Below are positions 8,189 through 16,172 of a stretch of 51,234 nucleotides of DNA, in pieces. This DNA is from Defluviitaleaceae bacterium (GTDB lineage Bacteria; Bacillota; Clostridia; Lachnospirales; WQUN01). Numbering within the stretch: the stretch's first letter is position 1; each line of letters begins with the position of its first letter. The stretch is from positions 1 through 51,234 of the forward strand of contig WQVF01000019.1 in NCBI GenBank assembly GCA_009781725.1, written 5' to 3'. Position numbers and translations under genes: made by a program. The notes beneath the pieces are model-generated. The model saw nothing but the letters and a program-made list of their open reading frames with translations. It was not told the DNA's origin and did not search any database.

Positions 8189-9042
8189 TGAAAATAGGAA
8201 TCAGCAGCTACAGCTACAACCCATTGATGAGCGATGGCTCCATGAGCTTGATGGATGCAATCACCCATGCCGCAGAGACAGGTTATGAGCAAATCGAGTT
8301 CATTGACCTAAATCCCCTAGAGGGAACAGATGTCTTGGATTTTGCCAAGGCAATGTGTGCTCATGCCAAGGAGAAAGGCATTGAAATTTCCGCTTACACA
8401 ATTGGCGCGGAATTTATGTTCCCAAAAGTTGGAACCAGCGCAGACGAAGTAACGCGAGTCAAGGGCTGTCTTGATATAGCGGCAACTCTGGGTGCCAAGA
8501 TGCTGAGGCACGACGCAACCTGGGGATTCAAAGGTAAAAAGGGCTCATATATCGAGGCTGTGGACGCTATTGCCCCATATATCCGTAATGTAGCCGAATA
8601 TGGTCAATCTCTTGGAATTAAAACCATGTGTGAAAACCATGGATGGTTTATGCAGGATAGTTATCGAATGGAATACTTGGTGCAAAAGGTGAATCATCCT
8701 AACTTTGGATTGCTGATTGACGTCGGTAATTTCCTATGTGCCGATGAATCTCCTATAACCGCAGTAGCACGGCTTACGCCATATGCCAGCCATGTACATG
8801 CCAAGGATTTTCTTGTGAAAAGTGGTGCCGAGCCCTCGCCGGGGGATGGGTGGTTTGGGTCGAGAGGAGGCCATCATCTTAGAGGAACGATAGTCGGCCA
8901 CGGAGTTGTGCCTGTTGCTCAATGCATAAAAATATTACTGGATAATGGATATACTGGGGATGTCAGCATGGAGTTCGAAGGGTTGGAGAACCCGCTATTT
9001 GCTTCCAGGGCGGGGTATAAGCTGTTAAAGAGTATCGTATAG
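8188..9042 (+). CDS. Sugar phosphate isomerase/epimerase (xylose isomerase-like TIM barrel)
   Basis: A 284-residue cytosolic protein of the AP-endonuclease-2/xylose-isomerase-like barrel family. It has the opening strand MKIGISSYSYN, a GYEQIEFID segment, a metal-ligand Glu in TMCENHGW, an Asp in LLIDVGNF, and VHAKDF and MEFEGLE near the end. These are the usual divalent-metal ligand positions. Substrate is not predictable; related enzymes interconvert keto sugars or inositol derivatives. AGGAGG lies close to the ATG. A second family member lies at 11096-11857. The gene appears to be transcribed alone. Confidence 0.85.
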   Translation: MKIGISSYSYNPLMSDGSMSLMDAITHAAETGYEQIEFIDLNPLEGTDVLDFAKAMCAHAKEKGIEISAYTIGAEFMFPKVGTSADEVTRVKGCLDIAATLGAKMLRHDATWGFKGKKGSYIEAVDAIAPYIRNVAEYGQSLGIKTMCENHGWFMQDSYRMEYLVQKVNHPNFGLLIDVGNFLCADESPITAVARLTPYASHVHAKDFLVKSGAEPSPGDGWFGSRGGHHLRGTIVGHGVVPVAQCIKILLDNGYTGDVSMEFEGLENPLFASRAGYKLLKSIV

Positions 9043-9054
9043 CAAATCTGTAAA

Positions 9055-9086
9055 TTGTCATTGCGAGCAAAGCGAAGCAATCCAGA
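9055..9086. repeat. Half copy of the GCGAAGCGAAGCAATCC dispersed repeat
   Basis: TGTCATTGCGAGCAAAGCG followed by AAGCAATCCAG is the same short sequence as in the palindromes at 1-137 and 15429-15695. Only one arm is present. It follows the isomerase stop codon. Confidence 0.6.
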
Positions 9087-9097
9087 AGCTGTGCAAA

Positions 9098-9150
9098 TAT
9101 AGCGATTTCAATTGAGAGTGATGGTTTTTGTCACTCTCAATTGAAACGCT
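9098..9150. repeat. Palindromic repeat beginning TATAGCG, copy 1
   Basis: TTTCAATTGAGAGTGA (9106-9121) is followed after 9 bases by its exact inverted copy TCACTCTCAATTGAAA (9131-9146). The outer bases TATAGCG match the ends of the element at 38486-38589. A near-identical copy in the opposite orientation lies at 12715-12761. It is not followed by a T-run, so it is better explained as a repeat than a terminator. Confidence 0.7.
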
Positions 9151-9283
9151 TTCTGACATTTAACTATTTCGGATGGGCTGTCAGGAAAGATAAAGCTCCC
9201 TGCGATATATGTATTTGATGATGGGCTTGATGTTAAGCCCGTACAAAGGGGTAAATACAAGATACAAAAGGGGGTAGCGTAAA

Positions 9284-9814
9284 ATGTCCGAGACAAAAAA
9301 TCAAAAAAACAAAAAACCGACTCCAGAAGAGATTGCTACAGATTTTCTTGAAGGCCAGCGGTTAAAAGATTGTCTAATGTTTATCGAATTTCTACGCTCC
9401 AATAACCTGCCGCCCCGCTGGATAGCGACAAATGCATGGGAAGTAAAGCCCCATAAATACAAAATTCTGGGACAGCTCACAAGCCAAATATTGCGCCGTC
9501 TTAGAATAAATAAGGAAGAAAAAAGCTGGTCTGTGAGCTTTCATTATTATTCTCAATATAACGAATATGTAGCTGACGACGGAATGCGACAATTAATAAC
9601 CCGTAGCCTGTACGTCAAAAGAAGGTTTTGTCATGGTGAAGGGTGTAGAGCAACTGTTGACTTGAATGTTTTCGGCAAAATCTTTAATAAAATGTGTTGT
9701 AACGAACAAATTATGATTGTAAATCCTTCCGGTGAGGATTTAGAGCATACTAAGAATTTATTGCTGTTGACGAAAGAAATCGTCGAAAAACTAATCTCTC
9801 CACCAATTCTCTAG
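9284..9814 (+). CDS. Hypothetical protein, unrecognised
   Basis: A 176-residue, basic, soluble protein. The N-terminus is Lys-rich and low complexity (MSETKNQKNKKP). A middle region contains NLPPRWIATNAWEVK, and the C-terminal half has a CHGEGC pair and a CC pair (four cysteines that could bind metal). There is no signal peptide or membrane helix. A GGGGG ribosome site precedes the ATG. It stands alone between repeat elements. I cannot assign a family with confidence. Confidence 0.6.
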   Translation: MSETKNQKNKKPTPEEIATDFLEGQRLKDCLMFIEFLRSNNLPPRWIATNAWEVKPHKYKILGQLTSQILRRLRINKEEKSWSVSFHYYSQYNEYVADDGMRQLITRSLYVKRRFCHGEGCRATVDLNVFGKIFNKMCCNEQIMIVNPSGEDLEHTKNLLLLTKEIVEKLISPPIL

Positions 9815-9858
9815 CCGTAACCCAGTAATATTTTCGAAGTTCTTCATTCATTATAAGA

Positions 9859-10006
9859 GGGGCTGTCTCATTAAGGAGTAATATAAAGCCCGTCATCCCG
9901 GGCTTGCCCCGGGATTCCCTTAGTCTTTCGACAATGATAATGGGATTCCGGATTTAATCCGGGATGACGAGCCTTGAAATTACAGCATTCTTAACGAGAC
10001 AGCCCC
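9859..10006. repeat. 148-bp MITE-like element with GGGGCTGTC ends, copy 1
   Basis: GGGGCTGTCTC (9859-9869) is exactly inverted at the other end as GAGACAGCCCC (9996-10006). Inside are two further palindromes, each carrying GTCATCCC or its complement (around 9891-9917 and 9940-9969). A second copy of the same length lies inverted at 42780-42927. There is no coding capacity, so a non-autonomous mobile element or REP-like repeat is likely. Confidence 0.75.
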
Positions 10007-10019
10007 TATATCAACCTAC

Positions 10020-11108
10020 TTAAAACCTTTTCTCAAGCTCCGCAAGAAATAAATCCTCATCCAAGGGCAATTCCACAGTCTTGCCAAGCCATCCGGATAA
10101 ATGCAGTGCATTGGATATAGTCAGCCCGTGTATTCCTTCCTCACCGCGGGCTATAAGCTCGCCTTCACCTTTGATGGCCTTTACAAAGGCGGTCATCACC
10201 CCTGCGTGTTGGGGATAGTCTCCCGGACAGTCTACTACTATGCGCTCAGCCTTGGGAGATGCAAACATTACCGTGTTGGTTTTGTTAAACTCCCGTTCAC
10301 TCATTTCCAGCTTGTAATGCACAAGCTCATCATTTTCGAATACCAACTTGCCCTTATCCCCCAGTATTTCAAAACGATTGGTCCCGGGGCAGTCAGCGGT
10401 ACAGGTTACGAAGGTGCCTGTTGCGCCGTTTTCATATTCGAAATAAGCGGTTACATCGTCTTCTACTTCTATATCATGCCACTTGCCGTGGTGGGTAAAA
10501 GCGGTTATCCGCTTGGGCATACCACAAATCCATTGCCATAAATCCAGGTTATGAGGGCATTGGTTTATGAGAACACCCCCGCCTTCCCCTTTCCAGGTGG
10601 CACGCCAGCCGCCGGTATTGTAATAGGCTTGGGGACGGTACCAGTCGGTGATAATAATGGAAATCCGTTTAAGCTCACCTAGCTGACCGCTTTGGACTAT
10701 TTCCCGCATTTTGATATGCTCCGGCTTGGTGCGTTGGTTATACATAATTCCATAAATTACTCCGGCTTTAGCGGCCTTTTCGTTCATTTCTCGTACATCC
10801 TTGGTGAAAACCCCGGCGGGTTTTTCCACTATTACATGGATTTTATGGTCCAATGCCTGCATCCCGATGACTGGATGGTCGTAGTGAGGGGTAGAGACCA
10901 TTACCGCGTCTATTTGGCCGCTCTTGAACATATCAGGAGCATTATCAAAGGTTGCTAGCTCAGGGTGGTCTTTTTTTGCTGCTTCCAGTACTGTGGGGTC
11001 GATATCGCAGATGGCCGTAAGTTCGCAGCCTGGCACCTTGCCGTCCCATATATCCCGTGCATGGCCCCTGCCCATAATCCCAAAGCCTGCTATTCCTATA
11101 CGAACCAT
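10020..11108 (-). CDS. Gfo/Idh/MocA family NAD(P)-dependent oxidoreductase
   Basis: A 362-residue cytosolic dehydrogenase. The N-terminal Rossmann fold has GIAGFGIMGRGHA (5-17) and an acidic residue in ICDID. EKPAG (about 94-98) is the conserved Lys-containing motif of this family. The C-terminal alpha/beta domain includes a probable catalytic His in INQCPHNLD. It should oxidise or reduce a sugar or cyclitol hydroxyl group; substrate unknown. AAGGAGG precedes the ATG, which lies inside the 3' end of the isomerase gene (13-base overlap), so the two are translationally linked and probably act in one sugar pathway. Confidence 0.9.
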   Translation of the reverse strand: MVRIGIAGFGIMGRGHARDIWDGKVPGCELTAICDIDPTVLEAAKKDHPELATFDNAPDMFKSGQIDAVMVSTPHYDHPVIGMQALDHKIHVIVEKPAGVFTKDVREMNEKAAKAGVIYGIMYNQRTKPEHIKMREIVQSGQLGELKRISIIITDWYRPQAYYNTGGWRATWKGEGGGVLINQCPHNLDLWQWICGMPKRITAFTHHGKWHDIEVEDDVTAYFEYENGATGTFVTCTADCPGTNRFEILGDKGKLVFENDELVHYKLEMSEREFNKTNTVMFASPKAERIVVDCPGDYPQHAGVMTAFVKAIKGEGELIARGEEGIHGLTISNALHLSGWLGKTVELPLDEDLFLAELEKRF

Positions 11109-11857
11109 TTTTTTGCCTCCTTCAAATTGTTAAGACTTTTTTCCAAACACTTAAAAGGATTTGCGCCGTAGCAGTCATCTTGCTCTACCATGGCGTATTG
11201 TACACCGGCGGCGGTGCAGGCATCGAAAATGCTATGCCAGTTAAGGTTGCCCTCCATTACTTCCGCCATAAGCTGCTTGCCCCCGGCCCACGCCATATCT
11301 TTTAGGTGGACAACATCAACGCGCCCGGCTAGGGCCTTAATCCACGCGGATGGGTCCGCTCCTCCCGCTTGTACCCAGTAAGTGTCCAGGGTAAAGCCCA
11401 GTAACGGGAATTCCTCAACAAGATAACCCATCATCAGTTTGCTGTCATACTTTTCGAATTCGAAATCGTGGTTATGATACATCAAGGTCATTCCGGCATC
11501 TTTGATTTTTTGTGCCGCTGGGGTGAAATCGACGATAAACTGCCTTACGCCATTTTTGTTTCGCTCATAACCTCCCGGAGTTGCCCCTATCCCAATGTAG
11601 TCGGCACCCATAATGCGGTGTTCTGCGATTACAGCCTCGGTTTCGTCCTTAATCCGGGCCGGGTTGGTGTGAGTGATTACAATGTCAATCTCGTGGGTTT
11701 TGCAGATATCCGCCACTTCCTGGGCGGGTATTGGCCCTATTGCGGATACCTGTACGCGCTTGTAACCCATGTTCGCAACCTTCTTAATCGTTGCTGCAAA
11801 GTCAGCGGCGGTTTGGGTGTGCTCCCGTACCGTGTACAACTGCGCTCCGATTTTCAT
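11096..11857 (-). CDS. Sugar phosphate isomerase/epimerase (TIM barrel)
   Basis: A 253-residue barrel protein of the xylose-isomerase-like family. It starts MKIGAQLYTVREH, has YHNHDFEFE in the middle, FTLDTYWVQAGG, VVHLKDM, and a Glu in VEQDDCYG near the end. These match the metal-ligand positions of the family. AAGGAGG precedes the ATG by about 11 bases. It is the first gene of a two-gene unit with the Gfo/Idh/MocA dehydrogenase. Such pairs commonly catabolise inositol-like or keto sugars; no substrate can be named here. Confidence 0.85.
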   Translation of the reverse strand: MKIGAQLYTVREHTQTAADFAATIKKVANMGYKRVQVSAIGPIPAQEVADICKTHEIDIVITHTNPARIKDETEAVIAEHRIMGADYIGIGATPGGYERNKNGVRQFIVDFTPAAQKIKDAGMTLMYHNHDFEFEKYDSKLMMGYLVEEFPLLGFTLDTYWVQAGGADPSAWIKALAGRVDVVHLKDMAWAGGKQLMAEVMEGNLNWHSIFDACTAAGVQYAMVEQDDCYGANPFKCLEKSLNNLKEAKKWFV

Positions 11858-11905
11858 GTTGAGTTATACCTCCTTCGTGAAATTATATTCAACTGCGTTG
11901 ATAAT

Positions 11906-12637
11906 TTAGCTATCCTCCCAATTATGATATACATCTTGGACATCGTCATCTTCGTCCAGTAAATCCAGCATTTTTCCCATTTGCTTGAGTTCTTCCGGGG
12001 TAGTGAGAGTAACCCAGGTCTGGGGCAGCATTGTGACTTCTGCGGAAACCATGGGTACTCCGGCATCTTCTATTGCCTGCCTTACGTTAGAAAAAGAGGC
12101 CACAGATGTATGAATCTCATAGCCTTCTTCTTGTACAAGAAAATCCTCGGCTCCTGCATCAAGAGCCATAAGCATAAGCTCTTCCTCGTTTATGTCTGGG
12201 TTTGCTTCGATTAAAATCTGGCCGATTTCTGAAAATGAAAAGGATACACAGCCTTGAGTGCCGAGGCTGCCGCCCCCCTTTGTGAAGGCATGGCGTACAT
12301 TGGCCGCAGTGCGGGTACGGTTGTCTGTCAAGACCTTTACGATTACAGCAACACCGCCGGGGCCGTAGCCTTCGTAAGTTGCGGAGTCGAAGTTGACGGC
12401 ACCTATATCTCCCGCGGCTTTTTTGATGCTGCGCTCGATAGTGTCATTGGACATATTTTCGGCTTTGGCCTTGGATATAGCATCTCTGAGACGGCTATTG
12501 GCGTCAGGGTCAGGGCCGCCGCCGTGTTTTACCGCCATTGCGATTTCCCTGCCCAGGCGGGTAAAGACTCGCCCGCGAGCAGCGTCGTTTTTTTCTTTCT
12601 TATGCTTGATATTTGCGAACTTGGAATGGCCTGCCAC
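11906..12637 (-). CDS. YebC/PmpR/TACO1 family protein
   Basis: A 243-residue cytosolic protein. The start is taken as GTG giving (M)AGHSKFANIKHKKEKNDAARG, the family's hallmark N-terminus, with GGGAG 9 bases upstream; a TTG three codons earlier is less likely. The full three-domain length is present, with NVRHAFTKGGG and a conserved central acidic region. YebC proteins were described as transcription regulators; more recent work ties the family to relief of ribosome stalling at proline runs. Two proline-rich proteins occur in this window, the PEGA protein at 21750 being extreme. Confidence 0.93.
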   Translation of the reverse strand: MAGHSKFANIKHKKEKNDAARGRVFTRLGREIAMAVKHGGGPDPDANSRLRDAISKAKAENMSNDTIERSIKKAAGDIGAVNFDSATYEGYGPGGVAVIVKVLTDNRTRTAANVRHAFTKGGGSLGTQGCVSFSFSEIGQILIEANPDINEEELMLMALDAGAEDFLVQEEGYEIHTSVASFSNVRQAIEDAGVPMVSAEVTMLPQTWVTLTTPEELKQMGKMLDLLDEDDDVQDVYHNWEDS

Positions 12638-12714
12638 TTTAGTCAACTCCCTTGTGATATAGTAATTTTAATCCAAAAGACGGGATTGAAATTACTATGG
12701 TTTCGGAAAACATT

Positions 12715-12761
12715 TTAGTTGAGAGTGATAAAAACCGTCACTCTCAATTGAAATCGCTATA
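12715..12761. repeat. Palindromic repeat beginning TATAGCG, copy 2 (inverted)
   Basis: Read on the minus strand this begins TATAGCGATTTCAATTGAGA and continues through GAGTGACGG; it matches the copy at 9098 in nearly every base over about 45 bases. GAGAGTGA and TCACTCTC form the stem. It lies between the yebC start and the scfB stop. Confidence 0.7.
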
Positions 12762-12798
12762 CTTTTCTGGTTTTGTCATTTTGGTCGACGCCGCTCTA

Positions 12799-14109
12799 TT
12801 AGTCTACGGTTTTCATGTACAAGGCGCATTCGATACGTTTTCGCTGCAAATCACAACCAATCTCATCCGGTAGACTTATATCCCCGTTGGCATAGTAGGC
12901 ATTGGCCATACAGCCGCCGCTGCAATAGTATCTGGCCCAGCAATCCCGGCAGGCGGGCTTGGTATATACATGGCAACCTACAAAGTCCGCCACAACCTGG
13001 GTGCCTGTTACTCCCGTATCCAAATCCCCTATGCAAAACCTATCATCCCCAACAAATTGATGACATGGGAATAGCTTGCCGCTGGGGGTGACAGCCAGAT
13101 ACTCCGACCCTGCGCCGCAGCCAGTGACTCGCTTGGCTAGGCAGGGGCCGCCGGATAGGTCCATTATAAAGTGGAAGAAATTGACTGGGTGCCCTTCCTT
13201 TTTCCGTGCTAGAAGGGCATCCGCCAGCTTTTCGTATTCGGCATAAAGGGCCGGTAAATCTTCTTTGCGAAGGGAGTAATCCATATCGGGTGGTGCCACC
13301 ACCGGCTCAATGGATACTTGGGTAAACCCAGCGTCCGCCAGATGTAGCACATCCGCGGCGAAATCTAGGTTTTCACGGGTATAGGTGCCTCGTACATAGT
13401 AGTTTTCATGGTTGCGTGAGTCGGCTAGGGCCTTGATTCTGGGGTAAACTGTGTCATAACTGCCGCTTTTCCCGATTTTGCGCATACTGTCGTTGACCTG
13501 AGGTCTGCCGTCCAGGCTTAGCACCACGTTATCAAAATTGGAATTTATGTATGCGTGGTCATCCTCCGTCAGCAGTGAGCCGTTGGTTGTAAGGGTAAAA
13601 CGGAAGCATTTGCCTGTTTCCTTCTCACGGGTGCGGCCATAGGCCACCAGTGCCTTGACTGTATCAAAGTTAAGCATGGGCTCTCCGCCAAAAAAGTCTA
13701 CTTCCAGGTTGCGCCGAGGTCCGGACTGGGATATCAGAAAGTCCAGGGCCTTTTTCCCTGTGTCTAAAGACATAAGTCCCCTATCGCTGCCATAATCCCC
13801 TTGTCCTGCGAAGCAATACCGGCACCGGAGATTGCATTCATGGGCCATATGCAGGCATAGGGCTTTGACCACAGGTTTGCGGTTTTTCATGTGGGCATGA
13901 GCCTCATTTTCCCTGGAAGGGGAAAAGAGCTGACCAGCATCAATAAGCCGATGGATTTCTGCCATAACTTCCTGGCTTTTGGCAATATGATTAGGATTGT
14001 CCTGCATTGCTGATATTGCAGCAAACGCAACCTCATCAACCTCATGAAGGGCGCCGCTGGCAATATCAAGTACCAGATGGCGCCCATTTACAGTAAAACA
14101 GTGAATCAT
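12799..14109 (-). CDS. scfB: SCIFF peptide radical SAM maturase
   Basis: A 436-residue radical SAM/SPASM enzyme. The N-terminal 70 residues resemble the peptide-recognition segment seen in such maturases. The SAM-binding cluster motif CNLRCRYC has Cys92, Cys96 and Cys99, followed by FFGGEP. The C-terminal SPASM region has CGAGS, GKLFPCHQF, CRDCWARYYCSGGC and a last Cys in CDLQ, enough to bind two auxiliary 4Fe-4S clusters. The family forms thioether links between Cys sulfur and carbon atoms of the SCIFF peptide. Its ATG overlaps the stop of the peptide gene by 1 base (TAATG), so the two are coupled. Confidence 0.95.
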   Translation of the reverse strand: MIHCFTVNGRHLVLDIASGALHEVDEVAFAAISAMQDNPNHIAKSQEVMAEIHRLIDAGQLFSPSRENEAHAHMKNRKPVVKALCLHMAHECNLRCRYCFAGQGDYGSDRGLMSLDTGKKALDFLISQSGPRRNLEVDFFGGEPMLNFDTVKALVAYGRTREKETGKCFRFTLTTNGSLLTEDDHAYINSNFDNVVLSLDGRPQVNDSMRKIGKSGSYDTVYPRIKALADSRNHENYYVRGTYTRENLDFAADVLHLADAGFTQVSIEPVVAPPDMDYSLRKEDLPALYAEYEKLADALLARKKEGHPVNFFHFIMDLSGGPCLAKRVTGCGAGSEYLAVTPSGKLFPCHQFVGDDRFCIGDLDTGVTGTQVVADFVGCHVYTKPACRDCWARYYCSGGCMANAYYANGDISLPDEIGCDLQRKRIECALYMKTVD

Positions 14110-14255
14110 TACTTGCTTTGCTCGCAGACTTGATTAGCGACTGTGCAGGAGGTTTTACAAGCTGATTGGCAGGAAGTTTGGCATTCGCCACAGCCGGTAT
14201 GCTCGTGATTTTCTTCGGTTTGGTTGCCTGGGAAAATGGTTTTGATGTGGTTCAT
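14109..14255 (-). CDS. scfA: SCIFF (six cysteines in forty-five residues) ranthipeptide precursor
   Basis: A 48-residue peptide starting MNHIKTIFPG and containing CGECQTSCQSACKTSC and a final Cys near residue 44, six cysteines in all. This is the highly conserved SCIFF core known across Clostridia. An AGGGG ribosome site lies about 9 bases upstream. It is directly followed, with a 1-base overlap, by its maturase. Such peptides are modified to ranthipeptides with thioether crosslinks and have been linked to signalling in clostridia. No dedicated exporter gene lies beside it here. Confidence 0.95.
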   Translation of the reverse strand: MNHIKTIFPGNQTEENHEHTGCGECQTSCQSACKTSCTVANQVCEQSK

Positions 14256-14334
14256 AGGTATCTACCCCTTTATGAATGATTTGAGGATATTTTACCTTAT
14301 ATGTAGGGATTGCACAATCGCGTAAAAAAGGGCT

Positions 14335-14359
14335 ACCCCTTTACAGGACAGCCCCCTTT
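14335..14359. repeat. Terminal fragment of a GGGGCTGTC-type element
   Basis: CCCCTTTACAGGACAGCCCC is almost the same as the right end of the element at 15429-15695 (CCCTTTACAGGACAGCTCC). No matching left end is seen, so it is a solo end or relic. It lies upstream of the SCIFF gene. Confidence 0.5.
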
Positions 14360-14444
14360 CGTTTAGATAATCCTATATATCGCAAAACTATAACATCTTT
14401 TCTTAATTATGCAAGAATTTAATCTTTTATGTCTGAATTTGTAT

Positions 14445-14474
14445 GTATAGAATTGGAACAACTGCGACATAATG
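14445..14474 (+). promoter_or_regulatory. Possible forespore sigma-G/F promoter for the spore protein gene
   Basis: GTATA (14445-14449) and CATAATG (14468-14474) are separated by 18 bases. This resembles the sigma-G pattern of B. subtilis (GHATR, 18 bases, CATHHTA), with one mismatch in the -10 box. The start codon is 29 bases downstream. The assignment rests on the gene being a spore protein. Confidence 0.4.
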
Positions 14475-14502
14475 GTATTAACTTTATTAAAGGAGTGCGG
14501 AT

Positions 14503-14664
14503 ATGTCACAAGAAAATGATATAATGAAATACGAAATCGCAGAAGAACTGGGCCTACTGGATAAAGTTAAGTCCACAGGCTGGAAAAGCCTTACAGCCAA
14601 GGAAAGCGGCAGGCTGGGCGGCATTTTGGCTCGCAGAAAAAGGCAGGCCCGGAATGAGGGGTAA
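14503..14664 (+). CDS. Alpha/beta-type small acid-soluble spore protein
   Basis: A 53-residue protein starting MSQENDIMKYEIAEELGL, followed by LTAKESGRLGG and a basic end (ARRKRQ). The KYEIAEELG opening and ESGRLGG segment match alpha/beta SASPs, which coat spore DNA and protect it from UV and heat. This is the short clostridial form. AAAGGAG lies 10 bases upstream. The methyltransferase gene begins 2 bases after its stop, suggesting co-transcription. A sigma-G-like promoter precedes it. This gene is strong evidence for an endospore former. Confidence 0.85.
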   Translation: MSQENDIMKYEIAEELGLLDKVKSTGWKSLTAKESGRLGGILARRKRQARNEG

Positions 14665-14666
14665 GT

Positions 14667-15389
14667 ATGTCTAACTATAGTGGCTTTGCATATATGTATG
14701 ATGTGCTGATGAAAGATGTACCTTACGATGCATGGGCCTGTTACATAGACAGAGTACTGCAGCGGCATTTGAGTGAATCCAAGGGACATATTGTCGTGGA
14801 TTTGGCCTGCGGCACAGGAAATATAACATTTCCATTGGCGGGGATGGGATGGGATATGATTGGGGTGGATATATCTGTGGATATGCTGTCCCAGGCGCAG
14901 GCTAAGGGCAACGGAGTGCTATTTTTATGCCAGGATATGAGAGAGTTGGACCTCTACGGCACCGTGGACGGGATAATATGCGCCTGTGATGGGTTTAACT
15001 ACATATTGAAAGAAGCAGAGCTTGCTGCGCTGTTTAAACGCATAAGAATGTTCCTTAATCCTGGCGGTGTGTTAATTTTTGATATGAACACCGAATATAA
15101 GTTTAAGGAATTGCTTGGGGATAAGAGCTTTGTCGGTAAAGGTGATGGGGCTTCATATGTATGGAACAATAGCTATAACCCGGACACGGGGATTAATATG
15201 TACCATGTAGAGTTTAATCCGGCAAATGGCCGCCCCTTTGAAGAGGTACATTATCAGCGGGGGTACTCAGTAGAAACGATTTGTGAACTGTTAAAAGACG
15301 CCGGATTTGGCACTGTGGATGTTAAGGATGGATATACAGATGTTGTTCCGGGGGAGAATTGCCCACGAGTTGTGTATATTGCTCGGTAA
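14667..15389 (+). CDS. Class I SAM-dependent methyltransferase
   Basis: A 240-residue cytosolic protein. The SAM-binding motif VDLACGTGNITFPLA lies at about 47-61, an acidic loop GVDIS at about 70-74, and CACDGFNYI at motif IV. It starts YSGFAYMYDVLMKDVPYD, a typical opening for small-molecule methyltransferases of Firmicutes. Substrate unknown. It lies 2 bases behind a spore protein gene, so expression may be partly sporulation-linked, though this could be coincidental read-through. Confidence 0.85.
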   Translation: MSNYSGFAYMYDVLMKDVPYDAWACYIDRVLQRHLSESKGHIVVDLACGTGNITFPLAGMGWDMIGVDISVDMLSQAQAKGNGVLFLCQDMRELDLYGTVDGIICACDGFNYILKEAELAALFKRIRMFLNPGGVLIFDMNTEYKFKELLGDKSFVGKGDGASYVWNNSYNPDTGINMYHVEFNPANGRPFEEVHYQRGYSVETICELLKDAGFGTVDVKDGYTDVVPGENCPRVVYIAR

Positions 15390-15428
15390 TCTATGCGACA
15401 TTTTTTTTACAACATTTCCATTTAAAAT

Positions 15429-15695
15429 GGGGCTGTCCTGTTAAGCAGAAACCATGACTATTTATGCAGGTGTCCGTCATTGCGAGCGAAGCAATCCAAA
15501 AATGCCGAAATGTGTAAACTTCTGGGATTGCTTCGTCGCTTCGCTCCTCAACGATTTTATGTTGGACAGACGGTGTGCATAATTATTCAAAAAAATGCTT
15601 AGTGAGACAGACATCGTGACGCCCGCGTCACCCAAAGCAATGTAATTCTTTGGTGCCGCGGGTTCATGATGTCTGTCCCTTTACAGGACAGCTCC
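15429..15695. repeat. 267-bp composite palindromic element with GGGGCTGTCCTG ends
   Basis: GGGGCTGTCCTG (15429-15440) is inverted as CAGGACAGCTCC (15684-15695). Inside is the GCGAGCGAAGCAATCC / GGATTGCTTCGTCGCTTCGC palindrome, then a second unit bounded by GAGACAGACATCGTGA and TCATGATGTCTGTCC containing GACGCCCGCGTCACC. It looks like nested insertions of two repeat types. It fills the gap between the methyltransferase and the grdX-like gene. Confidence 0.7.
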
Positions 15696-15716
15696 TTTCT
15701 TTAAACCACGCATTTA

Positions 15717-16172
15717 TCACGATTCATCCTCTATCCCCGCCAACGCTTCAAGCAAACAATCCATATCCGCCTGCTGAAATTGCAAAACGGATTCATCTCT
15801 ATGAGCCATAAAGCGCAGTCCTGCGTTTTTGCGATATATGGTTAAGGCTTCTTCGATTTGCTTAATCGATTGGAAGTCCATCGCGTCTTTTGCTGGGGTT
15901 ACCAATACGCTTATATATGGGTTGTGGGCTACGGGTTTTTGTACTAGTCCGAATCCTGGGGGTGTACTTCGTTTTAACTGTTTGTTCTGGGTGCTTCGCA
16001 CCCCTGACATTAGGTTGCTTGCCAAGGCTGCGCCTTTGCGCACAGCGGTACGCACCGCAACAAGCACATCGCTGGCGGGGTGGCGCATCCATACTATTTC
16101 ATGCTTAAAATCGTCGAGCTTTTTTAGATGCTCGTCTAATAATGGGTTATTGGTGAAAATTCGATAACTCAT
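15717..16172 (-). CDS. GrdX-like protein
   Basis: A 151-residue soluble protein beginning MSYRIFTNNPLLDEHL, with SDVLVAVRTAVRKGAAL, LMSGVRS, and NPYISVLVT in the middle. These match GrdX, a small protein of unknown role first named from glycine reductase operons. No glycine reductase genes occur in this window. The start overlaps the stop of the HPr-like gene by 4 bases, so it belongs to the hprK-whiA-HPr transcription unit, as the last gene. Confidence 0.6.
   Translation of the reverse strand: MSYRIFTNNPLLDEHLKKLDDFKHEIVWMRHPASDVLVAVRTAVRKGAALASNLMSGVRSTQNKQLKRSTPPGFGLVQKPVAHNPYISVLVTPAKDAMDFQSIKQIEEALTIYRKNAGLRFMAHRDESVLQFQQADMDCLLEALAGIEDES

Noticed and set aside
9098..9150. Rho-independent terminator
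   Set aside because: The stem lacks a T-run on either strand and has a near-identical copy at 12715, so it is better explained as a dispersed repeat.
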